DNA of 64,000 nt from Candidatus Thorarchaeota archaeon (GTDB taxonomy: Archaea > Asgardarchaeota > Thorarchaeia > Thorarchaeales > Thorarchaeaceae), in contig JAEOUN010000076.1 in assembly GCA_016839245.1 (NCBI GenBank), positions 1 through 64,000 of the forward strand, read 5' to 3'. Every line of letters begins with the position of its first letter. Positions within the stretch are counted from its first letter, which is position 1. A model generated the notes under the pieces. It saw only the letters and a list, made by a program, of their open reading frames with translations. It was not told the DNA's origin and searched no databases. Both the position numbers and the translations under genes were made by a program. Below are positions 42,920 to 51,970 of this stretch, piece after piece.

Positions 42920-44812
42920 ATGAGAATGCTTCAGATACATAGCGATGGATTCAGCTATGAAGCCAAGCGTAAAGCACTAAAGAATGCTGAGGACTTGGAA
43001 GAAAAAATCTACAAGACTGATGACTCATGTCTTGTGAACTTCATTGCAGCTGAAACCATTGATGAATCAAATATACGTGGAGCCGCGGAAAAAACCGCTG
43101 ACATGATTGCAGCAGCAGCAGACGAGGTAAAAGAAACTAATGTTGTTGTGTATCCTTGGGTCCACCTCTCTGAAACACCTGCAAAAGCAAGCAGTGCTAT
43201 GAAGCTACTCAATATTATTACTACAAATCTCAAAAAACGAGGATTGAATGTTGTCCAAGTTCCCTTTGGGTGGTATAAAGCATTTGAAATTCATTGTAAA
43301 GGTCACCCCCTTGCCGAACGTTCGAAAGTTCTTGATATCTCAAAAGAGATTGCAAAAGCAGCAGACATAGATATCACTGATGGCGAAGACCTGACTGCAT
43401 TACAGGCTGAAGAAAAAGCAACTTCAAAGTTCTATATTATGGAACCTGATGGAAAGCTTACGGATATAAAAGAATTCAACTACAAAAAGTTTGAAGAATT
43501 ACAACTCTATGTAAATTATGAAACAGCAAAGGATCGAACTGTCCATGAACCTCCAGCTCATATTGAATTGATGAAAAATCTTGAACTAGTGGATTATGAG
43601 CCTGGTTCTGATGCGGGGAACTTTCGATGGCCTCCGAGAGGACTTACTCTCAAGAGAGCAATTGAAGAACGAGTCACTGCCGAAATGGTCGATTATGGAG
43701 CTCATGTGGTTCAGACTCCTCTGATTTACGATTATGAACACCCTTCATTGAAATCATACTTGCATAGATTTCCCTCGAGACAATATGTTGTAAGATCTGG
43801 AGACCGTGACTACTTTGCTCGTTTCTCAGCTTGTTTTGGGCAGTTTCTATTGATATCACAAGCACTTGTGTCTTACAAACAATTACCATTGAAGTTATTC
43901 GAAATAGCTCCTTCATATCGTCGAGAGCAGAGTGGTGAGCTTGCTGGTATGAGGCGCCCTCGTGCCTTCACAATGCCCGATATTCATGAGATCGTTGCAG
44001 ATGTTGAGATGGCAAAGGATTCTGTCAATAATCAACTCGTATTCGTTACTAAGTTGATGAATGAATTAGAATTAACCTATGAGGTGTCCTTTAGAATTCT
44101 CAAATCATTCTTTGATGAGAATAGAGAATTCGTCAAAGGAGTAGTTGCAAAGGTAGGGAAACCAGTTATGCTTGAATTGTTTGATGAGCGATATGCTTAC
44201 TTCATTTTCAAAGGTGAGTGGAACGTTGTTGATGAGCAGAAAAAGGCAGCATGCCTTGCTACCATTCAGATTGATGTTGAAAATGGCGAACGATTCAACA
44301 TTACGTATGTGGATGAAAACGGAAAAGAACAACATCCTCTAATTCTCCACACATCTCCATCAGGATCAATTGAGCGAATACTATACGGTGTCCTTGAACA
44401 AGCCAACAAGGACATGAAAGAAGGAAAGGTTCCTCATATTCCTCTTTGGATGACTCCTGTTCAAGTTAGGTTAATACCAATTAATGAAACTTTCATTGAT
44501 TATTGCCACTCTATTGGAGAGGTTCTCGAAAAGGAAGGAATTCGTTACGAGATTGATGACAGGCAACAAACTCTTGGTAAGAAAATCCGCTCAGCTGAAA
44601 AACTTTGGATTCCATATATTGCAGTTATTGGCGACAAAGAAAAAGAGAGCGGAGAACTTGCTGTAAGACGCCGAGAGCTGAAGGATCAAGTCCAGATGAA
44701 GGTAAAGGAGTTAGTAAAGGAGATACATGAAAAGACTAGCTTTGCACCAAGGCAGCGGCTATTACTTCCTCATTTGGTCTCAGCACAACCAATCTTCTCA
44801 AGAGAAGTATAG
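42920..44812 (+). CDS. thrS: Threonyl-tRNA synthetase, archaeal type
   Basis: A 630-residue ThrRS. Residues 1-about 140 are the archaeal editing domain related to D-aminoacyl-tRNA deacylase (MRMLQIHSDGFSYEAKRKAL, YPWVHLSETPAKASSAM, QVPFGWYKAFEIHCKGHPLAE), which clears mischarged Ser-tRNA(Thr). The class II core follows, with zinc ligands C305 (SACFGQF), H356 (DIHEIV) and H477 (LHTSPSG), motif 2 around PSYRREQSGELAGMRRPRAF and motif 3 near GSIERILYGVLEQ. The anticodon-binding domain starts at about 515 (PLWMTPVQVRLIPI). The domain plan is one of the clearest archaeal markers in the window. A structured RNA candidate and a small inverted repeat precede it. Confidence 0.97.
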   Translation: MRMLQIHSDGFSYEAKRKALKNAEDLEEKIYKTDDSCLVNFIAAETIDESNIRGAAEKTADMIAAAADEVKETNVVVYPWVHLSETPAKASSAMKLLNIITTNLKKRGLNVVQVPFGWYKAFEIHCKGHPLAERSKVLDISKEIAKAADIDITDGEDLTALQAEEKATSKFYIMEPDGKLTDIKEFNYKKFEELQLYVNYETAKDRTVHEPPAHIELMKNLELVDYEPGSDAGNFRWPPRGLTLKRAIEERVTAEMVDYGAHVVQTPLIYDYEHPSLKSYLHRFPSRQYVVRSGDRDYFARFSACFGQFLLISQALVSYKQLPLKLFEIAPSYRREQSGELAGMRRPRAFTMPDIHEIVADVEMAKDSVNNQLVFVTKLMNELELTYEVSFRILKSFFDENREFVKGVVAKVGKPVMLELFDERYAYFIFKGEWNVVDEQKKAACLATIQIDVENGERFNITYVDENGKEQHPLILHTSPSGSIERILYGVLEQANKDMKEGKVPHIPLWMTPVQVRLIPINETFIDYCHSIGEVLEKEGIRYEIDDRQQTLGKKIRSAEKLWIPYIAVIGDKEKESGELAVRRRELKDQVQMKVKELVKEIHEKTSFAPRQRLLLPHLVSAQPIFSREV

Positions 44813-44847
44813 CCCACATACTTATGAAACATCGATTTGCACTAAAA

Positions 44848-44890
44848 GATTGCCGCTGGATTCCTCTGATCCATATATTCAGCGGCAATC
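44848..44890 (+). other. Perfect 11-bp inverted repeat downstream of thrS
   Basis: GATTGCCGCTG (44848-44858) and CAGCGGCAATC (44880-44890) are perfect complements around a 21-base loop, 36 bases behind the thrS stop. CAGCGGCA is then repeated directly at 44890-44897. There is no T-run right after, so a terminator is possible but not clear. RNA-stability or protein-binding roles are alternatives. Confidence 0.4.
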
Positions 44891-45024
44891 AGCGGCACCA
44901 ATTTCCCAATAATAATACTGTAATTTAATCTTTTTAATATTCTATTCAAGAAAGCGTAATACGATACTGTTTTTACAGGCATTGCGTCTACATAATGCTG
45001 TTATTGTGTCGAGGAGTATATGAG

Positions 45025-46167
45025 ATGAAAATAGGCATAATTGGAAGCGGACAAATGGGAAAAGGGGCCGCTTATGATTTAGTTAAGTATGATTCTGTAG
45101 AACAGGTTTTGCTAGGCGATATTGATATTGGAAGTGCCGAGACCTTAGCAAAAGAGGTAGGTCCAAAAGCAGAAGCAGTTTCACTTGATGCCCGGAATCA
45201 CGGACAACTGGTCAAGTTTTTCAAGGGAGTTGACTCTGTTATCAGTGCTGTGAGCTATACTGTAAATGTACTGCACACTGAGGTGGCAATTGAAACTGGC
45301 ACTCATATGTGCGATTTAGGCGGCGGATGGACAATAGTTGAGAAACAGCTCGAACTTAATGACCAAGCAAAAGACGCTGGAATTACTGTAGTACCTGATT
45401 GTGGACTAGCACCAGGTATGGTGAGTGTTCTTACCCGCAAAGGAATTGAGTATTTTGATAGGCCTGAGAGTGTAAAGATTCGTGTAGGCGGACTACAACA
45501 AGAACCAAGACCACCTCTTAACTATTCTCTGATTTTTTCTGTTGAAGGATTAATCAATGAATATGTTGAACAGTGTGTCACACTCCGAGAAGGAAAAATT
45601 GTCATGGAGGATCCTCTTGTAGGATTTGAGGAGATTGTATTTCCAGAACCATATGGGAAGCTTGAGGCCTTCAATACAAGTGGCGGCACATCCACACTTC
45701 CACATACATACTTGGGGAAGGTAAAGGAATTGGATTACAAGACAATTCGATATCCTGGACATGGTCATAAGATGTGGTGCATTATGAAACTTGGGCTCAT
45801 GGATAGTAAGCCTGTGGAGATTGATGGTGCAAAAATTAAGCCACGGAGAGTCTTAGAAACCCTGCTCGAAAAGCATCTACCTCCAACCGGTAAAGATGTC
45901 ACTCTTATTCGGACTACTATCGAGGGATGGAAAGGGACTGAATGGAGAAAGGTGGAGTATGAGGTGATTGATCTCTTTGATGAGGAGACTGGTCTAACCT
46001 CTATGATGCGAACAACCTCATTTCCTGCAGCTGTTACAGCTATGATGATGGCAGATGGTAGAATACAGGATAGAGGTGTGCTAACTCCTGAAAGGTGTAT
46101 TCCTCCAGATATCTTTATTCAGGAGCTTAAAGAACGAGGGATCAATATCAAACAGAGAATTGTGTAG
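45025..46167 (+). CDS. Saccharopine dehydrogenase-family reductase (lysine dehydrogenase-like)
   Basis: A 380-residue NAD(P)-dependent protein of the saccharopine dehydrogenase family. The Rossmann loop is MKIGIIGSGQMGKG (G7-x-G9-x2-G12). The order continues with SAVSYTVNVLHTEVAIETGTHMCDLGG and DCGLAPGMVSVLTRKGIE, as in saccharopine reductase and L-lysine 6-dehydrogenase-like enzymes. A C-terminal domain has FPAAVTAMMMADGRI. The ATG at 45025 is chosen for its GAGGAG eight bases upstream, over an ATG at 44995. The substrate is probably an amino acid derivative. No lysine-pathway gene adjoins. Confidence 0.85.
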   Translation: MKIGIIGSGQMGKGAAYDLVKYDSVEQVLLGDIDIGSAETLAKEVGPKAEAVSLDARNHGQLVKFFKGVDSVISAVSYTVNVLHTEVAIETGTHMCDLGGGWTIVEKQLELNDQAKDAGITVVPDCGLAPGMVSVLTRKGIEYFDRPESVKIRVGGLQQEPRPPLNYSLIFSVEGLINEYVEQCVTLREGKIVMEDPLVGFEEIVFPEPYGKLEAFNTSGGTSTLPHTYLGKVKELDYKTIRYPGHGHKMWCIMKLGLMDSKPVEIDGAKIKPRRVLETLLEKHLPPTGKDVTLIRTTIEGWKGTEWRKVEYEVIDLFDEETGLTSMMRTTSFPAAVTAMMMADGRIQDRGVLTPERCIPPDIFIQELKERGINIKQRIV

Positions 46168-46232
46168 CCAGTAAAATTTTCTAATCTTGCGCAAAAGGAA
46201 AGCGCTATTCTTATTCCATGGACTGAATACAT

Positions 46233-47141
46233 ATGATTCGACAGATATCGGAAGACTTGGTAGATATTATCAATCCTCTCCTTCCTAAGATGAGAGCAAG
46301 AATAGGTGAGGACGCATTACCCCCGAATTTTGAAGAGAGTGTTAAGAAATCTATTGCAGAAGGAAAATCCACTCTCTATGGTGTCTTTAATGAGGATGAT
46401 AATCTTCTCGGATTTGGTCTATGGAGAAACATCGCTAAAGGAATCTCTTTTGTTTTTGCAGATGATTTCAAACTTGAAAATGATCTCATTAGTACAATTC
46501 TCAATAATCATTCAAAAGAATGCTCAGCAGTAATGGCTGCAGGTCCTTGGGTTACCAAGTCGATTTCTGACCATCTTATTAATATTGGATTTAGAAAACT
46601 TGACCGCGCGTATATGACCCTCCCACGTAAAACTATAGAAAATATGGATTCTATTAATCTTCCTTCAGGAATGAGTTTTGAAATATATGAAGAAAAGCAA
46701 AGAGATGCAGTTTCATCGGTTATGTTCAAAGGTAATGATGGTCATATTGATCAAATTGTATTTCCAAACTTTTTCAGCAATATTGAGAAATGCAAAGAAT
46801 TGCTGAAAAATATTGAGAACAGTGTCTATGGAGAATACAAGAGACCATATTCTTGGGTACTGAAAAAAGAAGACAGTATTATCGGAGCCTGTTTCCTAAC
46901 AATTCGTGAGAAAGGAGAATCTGGTTACATTCCTGATATTGTGGTTGATCCTGATTTTCAAGGGCAAAAACTGGGGAAAGCAATGCTTGTCTACTCCATG
47001 AAGAAACTCCTTGAAGGAGAACCTGATGTGGGACAAGTAAGTCTTGATGTTACTCTGGAGAATAATGCTAGATTTCTCTATCAATCACTCGGATTCAAAT
47101 TTGTTCAAGAATATTCAATGTATACATGGACATGCAAATAA
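46233..47141 (+). CDS. Two-domain GNAT acetyltransferase (tandem copy 1)
   Basis: A 302-residue protein with two GNAT-like halves. The N-terminal half (to about 135) lacks a clear acyl-CoA loop and is probably degenerate. The C-terminal half has IPDIVVDPDFQGQKLGKAML, the acyl-CoA loop Q-x-x-x-L-G-K, and motif B in TLENNARFLYQSLGFKFVQE. It shares layout and several strings (YSWVL, IGACF, QSLGF against RSIGF) with the gene that follows 30 bases later, so the two arose by duplication. The substrate is unknown. Confidence 0.82.
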   Translation: MIRQISEDLVDIINPLLPKMRARIGEDALPPNFEESVKKSIAEGKSTLYGVFNEDDNLLGFGLWRNIAKGISFVFADDFKLENDLISTILNNHSKECSAVMAAGPWVTKSISDHLINIGFRKLDRAYMTLPRKTIENMDSINLPSGMSFEIYEEKQRDAVSSVMFKGNDGHIDQIVFPNFFSNIEKCKELLKNIENSVYGEYKRPYSWVLKKEDSIIGACFLTIREKGESGYIPDIVVDPDFQGQKLGKAMLVYSMKKLLEGEPDVGQVSLDVTLENNARFLYQSLGFKFVQEYSMYTWTCK

Positions 47142-47171
47142 TTCATCAAGAGGAATATCTTCTCATATACC

Positions 47172-48083
47172 GTGATTTCTATAATAAATGAAACTACACT
47201 AGATGATCTTGATACATTAATTGAAGGGTATCTCAGGCATAAAGAAGAGCCTAAGGTCACTGTTGAAACCATTAAGCATCAGATGCAGTCAGGAATCTCT
47301 GAGAAAAGAGCTGAAATTGTTGCTGACTTCGATGACTCAGGAAAAGCAAGAGGATTCTTGGTCTATGGATTCAAATCAAATCGATTTTCAATCATTTTTG
47401 CTAATTGGAATTTTGCAATTGAAAAAGAGCTATTTGGCTATGCCATTGAACATTATTCTAAACATACTCGCAATATTACCTTCGAATCTGGTTATCCTAC
47501 ACCTTGGATCTCAGAAGAACTTTCTCAATATGCAACCTCGTTAGGATTCGTCAAACATGATCGAGGATACATGCGACTTGAACCAATTGAAATTAAATCT
47601 CTTTCAGAAGTAGATGGCAACCTATCCTTGGTGAATTTTGACAGTTCACAGATCGAAATAGTGTCGCAACTAGTCTTCAGATGTGTCAACAACACTATTG
47701 ATCAAGAATTATTTCCTTATGTTTATGAGACCGTCGACGTGATCAAGCAATTCAAGAAAGATATACTTGATAGTAAGTATGGTATACACAAATCCAATTA
47801 TTCTTGGGTCCTCTATGATGGTGAATCTCCAATAGGTGCATGTTTTATGACTGCACAGGAACATACAGGATTTGTCATTCATATAGTGATAGATCCCATT
47901 TGTAGACAAAGAGGTCTTGGAACTTATCTTTTGAGGTACTCAATTCAAGCATTACTCGAAAATGAACCAGATATATCTCGAATTGAGCTTGCGGTAATCC
48001 TAAGCAATCCTGCATTGAAGATGTATAGATCTATCGGATTTAGAATCTTGAACGAATCGTCAACTTATGTCTGGAAAAAATAA
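47172..48083 (+). CDS. Two-domain GNAT acetyltransferase (tandem copy 2)
   Basis: A 303-residue paralogue of the preceding gene. The C-terminal acetyltransferase half has VIHIVIDPICRQRGLGTYLL with the full R/Q-x-x-G-x-G loop (here RQRGLG) and motif B ILSNPALKMYRSIGFRILNE. The N-terminal half is GNAT-like without the loop. The start is GTG at 47172, 30 bases after the previous stop, so the pair is probably co-transcribed. Divergence is large, so it is an old duplication. The substrate is unknown. Confidence 0.82.
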   Translation: MISIINETTLDDLDTLIEGYLRHKEEPKVTVETIKHQMQSGISEKRAEIVADFDDSGKARGFLVYGFKSNRFSIIFANWNFAIEKELFGYAIEHYSKHTRNITFESGYPTPWISEELSQYATSLGFVKHDRGYMRLEPIEIKSLSEVDGNLSLVNFDSSQIEIVSQLVFRCVNNTIDQELFPYVYETVDVIKQFKKDILDSKYGIHKSNYSWVLYDGESPIGACFMTAQEHTGFVIHIVIDPICRQRGLGTYLLRYSIQALLENEPDISRIELAVILSNPALKMYRSIGFRILNESSTYVWKK

Positions 48084-48124
48084 GATAGGAATACTTAATC
48101 AAGACTTTAGTAATTGCATTCCTA

Positions 48125-49357
48125 GTGGTCACTATGGGTAAGTACAGCTCTCTCTATTCAAAAATTCTGAATGCACGTGAAGTCCTTCAAGATATCAAAC
48201 ACGTTACACGACTTGATCGCTCATCCACATTCAGTCGGTTGACAGGCGGTGAGGTCTATCTTAAACTTGAGAATCTACAAAAGACTGGATCGTTCAAGGT
48301 AAGAGGGGCAGCCTATGCAATGTCACGGCTTTCCGATGAAGAGAAAAAGGCTGGAGTAATAGCAGCAAGTGCCGGTAATCACGCTCAAGGGGTAGCTTAT
48401 GCTGCGACTCGCTTAGGTATAAAATCAACCATAGTAATGCCTGTTTTCTCTCCTGTGGCAAAGATTCAAGCAACCGAAGGATATGGTGCGAACGTGGTTT
48501 TGCATGGTAATGTCTTTGATGATGCTCTTGCTTTTGCCCGTGAAACCTCAGAGAAAACTGGAGCTACTTTTCTCCATCCCTTTAATGATGAGAATATTAT
48601 CGCTGGTCAAGGAACAATTGGTCTGGAAATAATAGAAGAATTACCAGATGTAGATGTTATTTCAGTTCCAATAGGTGGTGGTGGTCTCATATCGGGGATA
48701 GCAATTGCCATTAAAGAACAGAGGCCAGAGGTCGAGATCTATGGTGTTGAAGCTGCAAGCGCCGCTGCAATGAAAGCTTCACTTGAGAAAAGAAAAATTA
48801 CAGATGTTAAAAAGATGGATACAATTTGTGATGGAATCGCGGTGAAAAAGCCTGGCAAACTCACATTTAGAATTGCTAAAGATCTTCTTAGCGGAGTTGT
48901 TACTATTGAGGAATTGGAGGTTACTCGTACTCTCTTTATGCTTCTTGAACGTTCAAAGATTGTTGTAGAACCAGCTGGTTGTGTTGGGCTGGCAGCATAT
49001 CAACACGGTAAAATCGACATAAAAGGAAAGAAAGCAGTTGCTGTTCTCTCCGGAGGAAACGTCGATATGTCTCTAATGGGACGACTCGTCCAAAAAGAGC
49101 TCTTCCGTATAGGTCGTTGCATTCGTGTACGAGGTAATATCCTAGATAGAGTGGGAAGTATGAATAAAGTACTTTCCTTGGTTGCTCAGTCTGGCGTTAG
49201 TATCGTAGAGATAAATCAGGATAGGTCTGATCCTGACATCGCTCCAAACAGAGCTGAACTTGAGATGATACTTGAGGTTCCAGACGAAAAGGCTGTGACG
49301 AATATGCTGGAACTTCTTAGGATTCACGATTTGCATTTTAGAATATATGAAGACTAA
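48125..49357 (+). CDS. Threonine ammonia-lyase (PLP-dependent) with C-terminal ACT domain
   Basis: A 410-residue threonine dehydratase giving 2-oxobutanoate and ammonia. The PLP lysine is K58 in TGSFKVRGA, with the substrate loop SAGNHAQG, the phosphate-binding VPIGGGGLISG and the final core strand VAVLSGGNVD. From about 335 an ACT-type domain follows (CIRVRGNILDRVGSMNKVLSLVAQSG), as in the shorter archaeal and bacterial TdcB/IlvA enzymes, so allosteric control by an amino acid is likely. The start is GTG at 48125, with an ATG three codons later also possible. It works with ThrRS and L-threonine dehydrogenase in the same region. Confidence 0.93.
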   Translation: MVTMGKYSSLYSKILNAREVLQDIKHVTRLDRSSTFSRLTGGEVYLKLENLQKTGSFKVRGAAYAMSRLSDEEKKAGVIAASAGNHAQGVAYAATRLGIKSTIVMPVFSPVAKIQATEGYGANVVLHGNVFDDALAFARETSEKTGATFLHPFNDENIIAGQGTIGLEIIEELPDVDVISVPIGGGGLISGIAIAIKEQRPEVEIYGVEAASAAAMKASLEKRKITDVKKMDTICDGIAVKKPGKLTFRIAKDLLSGVVTIEELEVTRTLFMLLERSKIVVEPAGCVGLAAYQHGKIDIKGKKAVAVLSGGNVDMSLMGRLVQKELFRIGRCIRVRGNILDRVGSMNKVLSLVAQSGVSIVEINQDRSDPDIAPNRAELEMILEVPDEKAVTNMLELLRIHDLHFRIYED

Positions 49358-49376
49358 CTAATTATTAAAACAAATT

Positions 49377-49395
49377 ATGGTACATAATGTACCAT
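49377..49395. promoter_or_regulatory. 19-bp perfect palindrome, candidate operator
   Basis: ATGGTACAT and ATGTACCAT flank a single A: a perfect 19-bp dyad, 20 bases after the stop of the threonine ammonia-lyase gene and about 170 bases before the start of the peptide-binding protein. The sequence after it is TTAGAGGGGGTAAAAATAAC, with no T-run, so a terminator is unlikely. A dimeric regulator site for the downstream gene fits best. Confidence 0.45.
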
Positions 49396-49563
49396 TTAGA
49401 GGGGGTAAAAATAACATATGTCAAATTTTCAAAATACTAAGCATTAGGATAGTATTTTTGCTCTCCAAATAGGTTATTACCTTGATCTATTATAATATAC
49501 ATGGCATAATCAATTAACATCGAATCTATTGTTGATGTGTGTAATCAATGCTGGGGAATAGTA

Positions 49564-51852
49564 ATGAAATCGTGGAATACTGCAATTACTGTTATTGTAT
49601 CTCTCCTGCTAATGGTTGGATTATTTGGGATTAATTCGACTTATATGTCGATGAATAAACAGAATCCCATTTCTATCGATAATATAAATGAAATCAGTTC
49701 TTTAAATGAGAACGTCTTCATTTGGGAGACCATTGGAAATCCTGATACATTGGACCCTCATGTAGACTACGAGTCATTTGGTAATTGGATCTCCTACAAT
49801 GTCTATGAAACTCTGTATACATACCCTTGGGATAGCTCTCTTTCTACTCTAATTCCACTATTGGCTTCTGGCCCTCCAACAATCTCAATGGACGGATTGA
49901 ATTATACTATTGAACTTAGGGAAGGTATCACATTTCATGATGGAACTCCCTTTAACGCTAGCTGTGTAAAGTGGAATATCGAACGAGCCATGAAGATCTT
50001 CTATAATGATGGTCCTGTCTGGATTATTGCAGAACGCCTTAAGGGTGGGATTGCTGTTCAAGATGTTGCATATGATACTGGATCTTCATCACCTGAATTC
50101 ATAGATGTTTTTGATAATTGGATTGCGACATCAGGAGCAATTGAGGTTGTCAACACATATACAATCAAATTCATTCTCAGAGAACCGTACTCACCGTTCA
50201 TTGCAGCATTGACCTATTCTGTTGGTTCAATGATTAGCCCAAGCTTTGCTATTGCTCATGCAAGTGATGCAATATATGCAAGCTGGGAAGATTATGGGGT
50301 TGACTATGGCGAATATGAAAACTATATGACAGACCATACTTGTGGTACAGGCCCCTACACATTGACTCAATGGATTCCGAACGATTATATTAGATTGGAT
50401 TTAAACTCAGACTATTGGCGAACCTCAACTAGTACCAATGCCGGTTCGATTGATACTGTCTATATTAAAATAAATGAAAATCTAGCTAGTAGGACACTTA
50501 ATTTACAAACAGGTATATCTGATGGTTGTTACTGGCCTACTGAAATTGCTCAAGACATTTATAATCCTTATACCGAACAATCATTGAATCCTGACATTTA
50601 TGTGTCAACAGGTGGTGCAACATATAGTGTATCATTTCTCGGATTTAATTTGGGTTCAATGACCACTCCTGATGATACCATTATAATGAGTCCGTTTGCA
50701 AATAAAGCATTTAGAAAAGCTGCATCATACGCATTCGATTATAACACATTTATTGATACTGCTTTGAATGGAATAGGTAGGCAAGGTAAGGGACCAATTC
50801 CATGTGGTATGTTTGGGTATAATGAAACCTCCTACCAATATGAGTTCAATATTGATGCAGCAGTTGCTGCTTGGAATCAAGCTCTAACAGATCCTGATTT
50901 CATTGATAGTGTAAATGCTCTGGGTTGCACAATAAAATTCTATTATCCTGCTGAATACGTGACTCGGGAAAAGGGATGCCTACTATTAGCAGATGGTCTG
51001 AATAATATGGTAGCGCAGGCTGCTGCTGCTGATCCGATTGCTGCTGGTCTTGATATGGAAGTTACTTTTACAGCTCAGGGCCTTGAGTGGCTTGACTATA
51101 TTGACTACATCATAGACTGTAGGCTGCCGATCTTCTTTGTAGGGTGGACTCCAGATTATGCTGATCCAGATAATTATGTTACTGCATTTTGTTACCATCA
51201 CGGAACATTTGCTCAGAGAATTGCTTTCAATAACTCCGCCGTAAACAGCTATGTTCTTCAAACAAGAATTGAGGACAATCTTGAAACAAGACAGCATTAT
51301 TATAATCTCATTCATGATATTATGGCTGATGAAACTCCCTACCTCTGGACTTATCAGTCAATTGAATTCAGGACATGGCGTACATGGGCTCACGGTGATG
51401 GTCTGATCTATAATCCAATGCATGACATTTACTTCTATCACATGTATAAATCAGAAATTAACAATACAGTCACACCTACTCCTGATACTTCCCCACCGCA
51501 GATCGATAGTCCTAGTGATATTACTATTTCATTTGGCGCAACTGGCGTTAACATCACTTGGGTCGCAACTGATGCAAACCCAGGAGCTTACGATGTTACG
51601 AGAAATGAAGATGTATTTCAAAGTGGTGAATGGAGTGACACAATTACTGTCAGTCTTGATAATCTTTCAGTTGGTCAGTTTAATTTCACCTGTATTGTTA
51701 GGGATCTCGACAATAATACAAACATGGATAGTGTAATAGTTACAGTGACAAATGCGTTTGAATTCAATCAAATCCTCTTAGCTTCAATCTCACTTGGTTC
51801 AATTGCTATAATCACTATCGTTGTGATTTCAATCTCTAAATATCGTAGATAG
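49564..51852 (+). CDS. Membrane-anchored family 5 (oligopeptide-type) solute-binding protein
   Basis: A 762-residue extracytoplasmic binding protein. A signal/anchor helix comes first (AITVIVSLLLMVGLFGI). The SBP family 5 core starts TIGNPDTLDPHVDYESFGNW, with the hallmark ELREGITFHDGTPFNASCVKW, and runs to about 640 (DETPYLWTYQSIEF). Then come an Ig-like domain of about 85 residues (PPQIDSPSDITISFGATG), a C-terminal membrane helix and KYRR. The ATG at 49564 is preferred because GGGGAA lies just upstream, while the frame opens with GTG at 49537. It should bind peptides or similar for an ABC importer, but no permease or ATPase gene lies beside it. Confidence 0.9.
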   Translation: MKSWNTAITVIVSLLLMVGLFGINSTYMSMNKQNPISIDNINEISSLNENVFIWETIGNPDTLDPHVDYESFGNWISYNVYETLYTYPWDSSLSTLIPLLASGPPTISMDGLNYTIELREGITFHDGTPFNASCVKWNIERAMKIFYNDGPVWIIAERLKGGIAVQDVAYDTGSSSPEFIDVFDNWIATSGAIEVVNTYTIKFILREPYSPFIAALTYSVGSMISPSFAIAHASDAIYASWEDYGVDYGEYENYMTDHTCGTGPYTLTQWIPNDYIRLDLNSDYWRTSTSTNAGSIDTVYIKINENLASRTLNLQTGISDGCYWPTEIAQDIYNPYTEQSLNPDIYVSTGGATYSVSFLGFNLGSMTTPDDTIIMSPFANKAFRKAASYAFDYNTFIDTALNGIGRQGKGPIPCGMFGYNETSYQYEFNIDAAVAAWNQALTDPDFIDSVNALGCTIKFYYPAEYVTREKGCLLLADGLNNMVAQAAAADPIAAGLDMEVTFTAQGLEWLDYIDYIIDCRLPIFFVGWTPDYADPDNYVTAFCYHHGTFAQRIAFNNSAVNSYVLQTRIEDNLETRQHYYNLIHDIMADETPYLWTYQSIEFRTWRTWAHGDGLIYNPMHDIYFYHMYKSEINNTVTPTPDTSPPQIDSPSDITISFGATGVNITWVATDANPGAYDVTRNEDVFQSGEWSDTITVSLDNLSVGQFNFTCIVRDLDNNTNMDSVIVTVTNAFEFNQILLASISLGSIAIITIVVISISKYRR

Positions 51853-51970
51853 AAATCTGAAATATCTCGAGATTTAGAAATTTGTCAGAAACTTTGCAAA
51901 GGAAATATAACATTCATCCTGCATCTTCTAACTCTTAGCAGTCGTTCAGTCAATCGTGAGTCGGCTCATT

